Origin: Clostridia bacterium | GTDB lineage: Bacteria; Bacillota; Clostridia; RUG12999 | DNA length: 9,285 nt | NCBI GenBank assembly: GCA_017502065.1 | Contig: JAFVVU010000007.1 | Coordinates: 1-9,285 of the forward strand | Reading direction: 5' to 3' | In this document: positions 6,160-9,285 of the stretch, piece after piece | How the letters are laid out: each line of letters starts with the position of its first letter | How positions within the stretch are numbered: position 1 is the stretch's first letter | Program-made: the position numbers and the translations under genes | The notes under the pieces: generated by a model | What the model was told of the DNA's origin: nothing | Database searches by the model: none | The model's input: the letters and a program-made list of their open reading frames with translations, nothing else

Positions 6160-7701
6160 GTGAGAGAATATGCTTTTGGCGGCAGCCTTGACGAGCTTGA
6201 TGTTATAAACTATGACGTAATTATTGCAGGAATGGGCATTGCAGGCCTTTATGCCGCACTTAACCTTGATGAAAGACTTTCCTGTGCGCTTATCAATAAA
6301 GCAGGAGAGGACAGCTGCAACTCGGTTTATGCTCAGGGTGGCGTTGCGGCGGTAACTCAGGAAACTGATACCTGGCAGTCTCATTTTGAAGATACGCTTA
6401 CAGCAGGTGCAGGAATGTGTGACGAAAAGGCGGTTGAGGTACTTGTTAAAGAAGGTCCGTCTGATATTGCAAAGCTTATGGAGCTTGGCGTTCCGTTTGA
6501 CAGAGATGAAAACGGCAACCTTTCCATAACAACCGAGGGTGCACATAAATGCAAGAGAATACTCCACTGCGGCGGCGATGCAACGGGTCTGCATATAACT
6601 GAAACGCTTGTTGCAAGAGCGAAAGAACGTGAAAATACCACAATTTACAATAATACAATGATTATTGATATTCTGACAAACGAAGAAGGAAAGGTGAGCG
6701 GCGTTATTGCAAAAACAGGTAAAAAATACGTGATTCTCCGTTCGTCTTATGTAATAATTGCATCGGGCGGTATCGGCAGAGTGTACCGTAACAGTACAAA
6801 TGCAAGCACCGCAACGGGCGACGGTATTGCCGCGGCATACCGTGCAGGAGCTTACCTAACCAACATGGAATTTGTGCAGTTTCATCCGACGGCACTTATT
6901 CATCCCGATAAAAATATGCGTCATTTCCTTATATCGGAAGCGCTTCGCGGCGAAGGTGCAATTCTCCGCAACAGAAAAAGTGAACCTATTATGGAAGGTG
7001 CTCACCCGATGAAAGACCTTGCGCCAAGAGACATTGTTGCAAGGGCAATCGTAAGTGAAATGCGAAAACATGACGTGCCTAACGTATATCTTGATATAAC
7101 GGCAAAACCAAGGGATTTTCTTAAGAAAAGATTCCCGAGTATATATAAAGAATGTATGAGCAGGGGTATTGACATTGCGGTTAATTGGATTCCCGTTGTG
7201 CCTGTTCAGCATTATTTCATGGGCGGAATAAAGACAGATACAAATGCCAGAACAAATATCGAGGGGCTTTATGCATGCGGCGAATCGGCGTGCACAGGTG
7301 TACACGGTGCAAACCGTCTTGCAAGCAACTCGCTTCTTGAATGTCTTGTGTTTGGACGCCACGCGGCAGAAGATATCAATGCAAGCTTTGCAGGCGGCAA
7401 ACGTAAAAACGAACTGCTTTGCGATAACACGAAACGCAGCGTTGATATTGATTTTGAAACCTGCCGCTCAACAATATGCTATACAATGACTAAAAAAGGC
7501 GGTATCATAAGAACCGAAACAGAAATGGCGGAAGCAATTGAGCTTGTCGGCGATTCTGCAAATATGCTTAAGTCCGCACAGCTTACAGAAATTGAAGAAT
7601 ATGAAACGCTCAATATTGCGCAGGTAGGTCTTGAAATTCTGCGCGGTGCAATGGCACGTAAAAAATCTGTTGGTGCTCATTACAGAAGCGACAGTATTTA
7701 A
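6160..7701 (+). CDS. nadB: L-aspartate oxidase NadB (FAD-dependent)
   Basis: NadB oxidises L-aspartate to iminoaspartate, passed to NadA; in anaerobes fumarate rather than oxygen is the likely electron acceptor. The 513-residue product has the N-terminal FAD-binding G-M-G-I-A-G (24-29), the flavin-contacting Y-A-Q-G-G-V (58-62), E126 in T-E-G-A-H, H242 in F-H-P-T, R290 in A-P-R-D-I-V and H351 in V-Q-H-Y-F-M-G-G, which are the active-site residues of the succinate dehydrogenase/NadB family. A-C-T-G-V-H-G-A-N-R-L then S-N-S-L-L-E closes the FAD domain, and a helical C-terminal domain ends with the conserved G-A-H-Y-R-S-D. Start is GTG 6160, because the overlapping ATG at 6158 runs straight into TGA; AGGAAGTGG at 6147-6155 is the likely ribosome-binding site. 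Full length for the family, no defects seen. Confidence 0.97.
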   Translation: MREYAFGGSLDELDVINYDVIIAGMGIAGLYAALNLDERLSCALINKAGEDSCNSVYAQGGVAAVTQETDTWQSHFEDTLTAGAGMCDEKAVEVLVKEGPSDIAKLMELGVPFDRDENGNLSITTEGAHKCKRILHCGGDATGLHITETLVARAKERENTTIYNNTMIIDILTNEEGKVSGVIAKTGKKYVILRSSYVIIASGGIGRVYRNSTNASTATGDGIAAAYRAGAYLTNMEFVQFHPTALIHPDKNMRHFLISEALRGEGAILRNRKSEPIMEGAHPMKDLAPRDIVARAIVSEMRKHDVPNVYLDITAKPRDFLKKRFPSIYKECMSRGIDIAVNWIPVVPVQHYFMGGIKTDTNARTNIEGLYACGESACTGVHGANRLASNSLLECLVFGRHAAEDINASFAGGKRKNELLCDNTKRSVDIDFETCRSTICYTMTKKGGIIRTETEMAEAIELVGDSANMLKSAQLTEIEEYETLNIAQVGLEILRGAMARKKSVGAHYRSDSI

Positions 7702-7725
7702 GAAGTATTCTTAAGGAGGATTATT

Positions 7726-8100
7726 ATGACAGATCTTTTCATGATTGATGATATTATAAAAACCGCACTCCGTGAGGATGTGGGAACAGGGGATATAACA
7801 ACAAATTCCACCATTCCTGCGGATAAGAAAATAAGCGGAAAATTTATTGCAAAGGAAAGCGGCGTTGTTTGCGGACTTCCTGTTGTAGAACGTGTTTTTG
7901 CTATTGTAGACAGTGAAATCAAGCTGTCCTGCAATGTAGCCGACGGCGACTTTGTGGAAAAAGGCGACATTATTGCCGAGGTTTCGGGACCTGCACGTTC
8001 AATTCTTACGGGTGAAAGGGTTTCTCTTAATTTTCTGCAGCTTATGTCGGGAATTGCAACAAGAACAAACACTTGCGTAAAACAGGTGGAAGGAACATAA
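7726..8100 (+). CDS. nadC: NadC N-terminal half (open-faced sandwich domain), ends at premature TAA
   Basis: The 124-residue segment starts at ATG 7726, 5 nt after an excellent ribosome-binding site, TAAGGAGGA at 7712-7720. It carries the N-terminal domain of quinolinate phosphoribosyltransferase: A-L-R-E-D-V-G-T-G-D (14-23), the biotinyl-like fold around V-A-D-G-D-F-V-E-K-G-D (71-81), and L-T-G-E-R98-V-S-L-N-F-L-Q, whose arginine helps bind quinolinate in characterised enzymes. It continues through S-G-I-A-T and stops just before the first barrel strand. Alone it lacks the phosphoribosyl-binding barrel and should be inactive. It lies 24 nt after nadB. Confidence 0.8.
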   Translation: MTDLFMIDDIIKTALREDVGTGDITTNSTIPADKKISGKFIAKESGVVCGLPVVERVFAIVDSEIKLSCNVADGDFVEKGDIIAEVSGPARSILTGERVSLNFLQLMSGIATRTNTCVKQVEGT

Positions 8101-8103
8101 GCG

Positions 8104-8562
8104 ATGATAACCGATACAAGAAAAACAACACCGGGACTTCGGGTGCTTGAAAAATATGCTGTAAAGGCAGGCGGCGGTCATAACCACCGTTATAACCTTG
8201 CTGACGGCGTGCTTCTTAAAGATAATCATATTGCGGCGGCAGGCGGCATTACGGCGGCTGTTGCGGCGGCAAGAGGAAATATCCCTCATACACTCAAAAT
8301 TGAGGTTGAGGTTGAAAACATGCAGATGATTGAAGAAGCGGTTGCCTGCGGCGCGGATATTATCATGCTTGATAATATGAGCGTGGAAGAAATGGCAAAG
8401 GCCGTTGAATATATTGACGGACGTGCACTTGTTGAAGCGTCGGGCAATATGGGAGACCGCGACCTTATGGAAGTGGCAAAAACCGGCGTTGATATAATTT
8501 CAATCGGCGCATTAACACATACAATAAAGGCTATGGACATAAGCTTACGATTTAAAGTTTGA
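8104..8562 (+). CDS. nadC: NadC C-terminal half (alpha/beta barrel), possible reinitiation at ATG 8104
   Basis: The 152-residue open frame begins 3 nt after the premature stop, in the same frame. An AAGGA at 8090-8094, part of AGGTGGAAGGA, sits 9 nt upstream of the ATG, so ribosomes ending at the TAA could reinitiate. All barrel motifs of quinolinate phosphoribosyltransferase are intact: D-T-R-K-T-T-P-G with the catalytic Arg-Lys pair, G-G-G-H-N-H-R, L-L-K-D-N-H-I, E-V-E-V-E-N, I-I-M-L-D-N, E-A-S-G-N and I-S-I-G-A-L-T-H. If it pairs with the N-terminal half the enzyme could be reconstituted; this is inference. Ends in TGA, 12 nt before a terminator stem. Confidence 0.75.
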   Translation: MITDTRKTTPGLRVLEKYAVKAGGGHNHRYNLADGVLLKDNHIAAAGGITAAVAAARGNIPHTLKIEVEVENMQMIEEAVACGADIIMLDNMSVEEMAKAVEYIDGRALVEASGNMGDRDLMEVAKTGVDIISIGALTHTIKAMDISLRFKV

Positions 8563-8574
8563 TAAATATAAAAG

Positions 8575-8605
8575 AAAAGGAGTAGCAGTTGCTACTCCTT
8601 TTTTT
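8575..8605. terminator. Bidirectional intrinsic terminator between the nad operon and the convergent NagB-like gene
   Basis: AAAAGGAGTAGC at 8575-8586 pairs perfectly with GCTACTCCTTTT at 8591-8602 around a 4-nt loop, and the T run extends to 8605. On the minus strand the A-rich left flank (8571-8578) gives a shorter interrupted U tract, so it can serve both genes, which converge here with only about 50 bases between their stop codons. Confidence 0.9.
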
Positions 8606-8613
8606 ATTGTTTA

Positions 8614-9285
8614 TTAATATCCAACTTTTTCCCAGCATTCAAACGGTGCTGCAAGTTCTTCACTGATATAAACCTGAGTTTTCTTTGTCTGGAGCATTGA
8701 GCTCGGGAGATACGGAGTAACAGGTCCGTGTGTGCAAAGACGGCTTGTCATTCTCTGCCATGAAGAGAAAGTACCGCAGGTTGCAAGTGCGTGAACTTCA
8801 ATTCTTTCTTTAGCACGCATTACATCAAGAGGTCCGATTGTTGCTGCACACGGCGGAACATTAGCGATATCACCGGACTGACCGAATGTACCGTTAAGAG
8901 AGTTCTGCATAATTGTCATCGGATGAAGTTTAACAATCTGTGCAGGCTGATTGAGCCATTCTTCAATGTCGCCGCTGCCAATGAATTCAGGAATCGGGTC
9001 AACAAATGCCATATGACCTGCCCAGCCCGGAGATGTTGATGCAATATCAGCACCTGTACCTTCTGTGATATCATCGATTATTTTGGAATAATCCTTGATG
9101 TTTGCATTTGTCGGGAAGTGTACATTTTCCATAGGCATACGGAGCTTTTCGTCAATCTGATAGTAGAGGTATTTGATCATGGAATGAGCAAAACCAGCTT
9201 CGTATGTAATAGGAGCGATGTTACCGTTTTCATCAGCCCATTCATCTTCTGCTACAAGGTGAACCTTGCTACAATCAATACCGAA
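8614..9285 (-). CDS. Divergent NagB / 6-phosphogluconolactonase-fold sugar-phosphate isomerase-like protein, 5' truncated by the window
   Basis: The minus-strand frame is open from the right edge (base 9285) to TAA at 8614-8616, showing 223 residues. The ATG at 9180 is probably internal, because the 35 residues before it align with the family. Resemblance to glucosamine-6-phosphate deaminase includes E-D14-E-W for the M-D-E-Y segment, P-G-W-A-G-H91-M-A-F-V-D96-P for the G-x-G-x-D-G-H-I-A-F-N-E-P loop, and G-P-V-T-P-Y-L-P-S-S-M-L-Q near the C-terminus. The Asp of the DGH motif is Ala89 and the Glu of NEP is Asp96, while His91 and the proton-abstracting Asp are kept, so substrate or chemistry may differ from NagB. 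Codons such as AAC, GGT and ATC look more optimised than in the nad genes, hinting at higher expression. Family assignment is likely, exact function unknown. Confidence 0.7.
   Translation of the reverse strand, partial: FGIDCSKVHLVAEDEWADENGNIAPITYEAGFAHSMIKYLYYQIDEKLRMPMENVHFPTNANIKDYSKIIDDITEGTGADIASTSPGWAGHMAFVDPIPEFIGSGDIEEWLNQPAQIVKLHPMTIMQNSLNGTFGQSGDIANVPPCAATIGPLDVMRAKERIEVHALATCGTFSSWQRMTSRLCTHGPVTPYLPSSMLQTKKTQVYISEELAAPFECWEKVGY

Larger units (their letters stand above)
7726..8562 (+). pseudogene. nadC: nadC (nicotinate-nucleotide pyrophosphorylase, carboxylating) interrupted by one in-frame TAA
   Basis: Read through the TAA at 8098-8100, this is a full-length 278-codon nadC in a single frame. 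The product would convert quinolinate and phosphoribosyl pyrophosphate to nicotinate mononucleotide, completing the pathway begun by NadB and NadA. The stop replaces the residue after V-E-G-T, where relatives commonly have Lys (G-T-K-A-x-I-x-D-T-R-K-T); AAA to TAA is a single-base change. No other stop, indel or missing active-site residue is seen, so decay, if any, is very recent. Possible explanations are a true nonsense mutation, a sequencing or assembly error, or a working two-chain enzyme. TAA clearly ends other genes here, so it is not recoded. The two open halves are listed separately. Confidence 0.7.

Noticed and set aside
5989..6594. A 201-residue open frame on the minus strand
   Set aside because: It is antisense to secure nadA and nadB sequence, spans their junction and shows no motifs.
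6856..7362. A 168-residue open frame on the minus strand
   Set aside because: It is antisense to the best-conserved part of nadB, with shadow-like composition.
8098..8100. TAA as a recoded sense codon
   Set aside because: TAA ends the CARF nuclease, M14 peptidase, nadB and the NagB-like genes at the expected family lengths, so genome-wide reassignment is not credible.
1..9285. A CRISPR array, cas gene or mobile element to accompany the CARF nuclease
   Set aside because: No spaced direct repeats, cas-like proteins, transposase, integrase or terminal repeats are seen on either strand.

Overview
This window looks like a chromosomal segment of a low-GC Gram-positive anaerobe, most likely an uncharacterised Clostridia member. 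Signs of this are strong AAAGGA/AAGGAGG ribosome-binding sites, sigma-A promoters with an extended TG motif, frequent T-tailed intrinsic terminators, a YlbJ-type (sporulation-associated) membrane protein at the left edge, and Firmicutes-like protein sequences throughout. TAA, TAG and TGA all end genes here, so the standard code applies. I see no CRISPR array, cas gene, transposase, integrase, tRNA or rRNA. No stretch longer than about 110 bases lacks a gene.

Layout. (1) 1-357: C-terminal end of a YlbJ-like membrane protein. (2) 346-3303: a compact transcription unit with its own promoter and terminator. It encodes a DUF1887/Card1-like CARF-domain nuclease, an SGNH hydrolase and an AraC-family regulator, packed with 1-nt spacing and a 4-nt overlap. 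(3) 3330-4262: a cytoplasmic M14 zinc peptidase of the gamma-D-glutamyl-diamino acid endopeptidase type, placed directly after the terminator and followed by its own terminator. (4) 4276-8605: a second unit with a near-consensus promoter. It encodes a PF04909-type amidohydrolase followed by nadA, nadB and nadC, the de novo aspartate-to-nicotinate-mononucleotide pathway. (5) 8614-right edge, minus strand: a divergent NagB/6-phosphogluconolactonase-fold protein, convergent with the nad operon across a bidirectional terminator.

The nad genes form one route: NadB oxidises L-aspartate to iminoaspartate, NadA condenses it with dihydroxyacetone phosphate to quinolinate, and NadC phosphoribosylates quinolinate. 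NadC is interrupted by a single in-frame TAA at 8098-8100, with both halves otherwise intact. The downstream half has its own ATG and a possible ribosome-binding site. This is either a fresh nonsense mutation, a sequence error, or a split enzyme.

The most unusual neighbourhood is unit 2. It holds a nuclease of a family best known as a cyclic-oligoadenylate-activated effector of type III CRISPR immunity, with no CRISPR component in view, co-transcribed with a hydrolase and a sugar-type regulator. Its start codon may be ATT rather than the nominal GTG.
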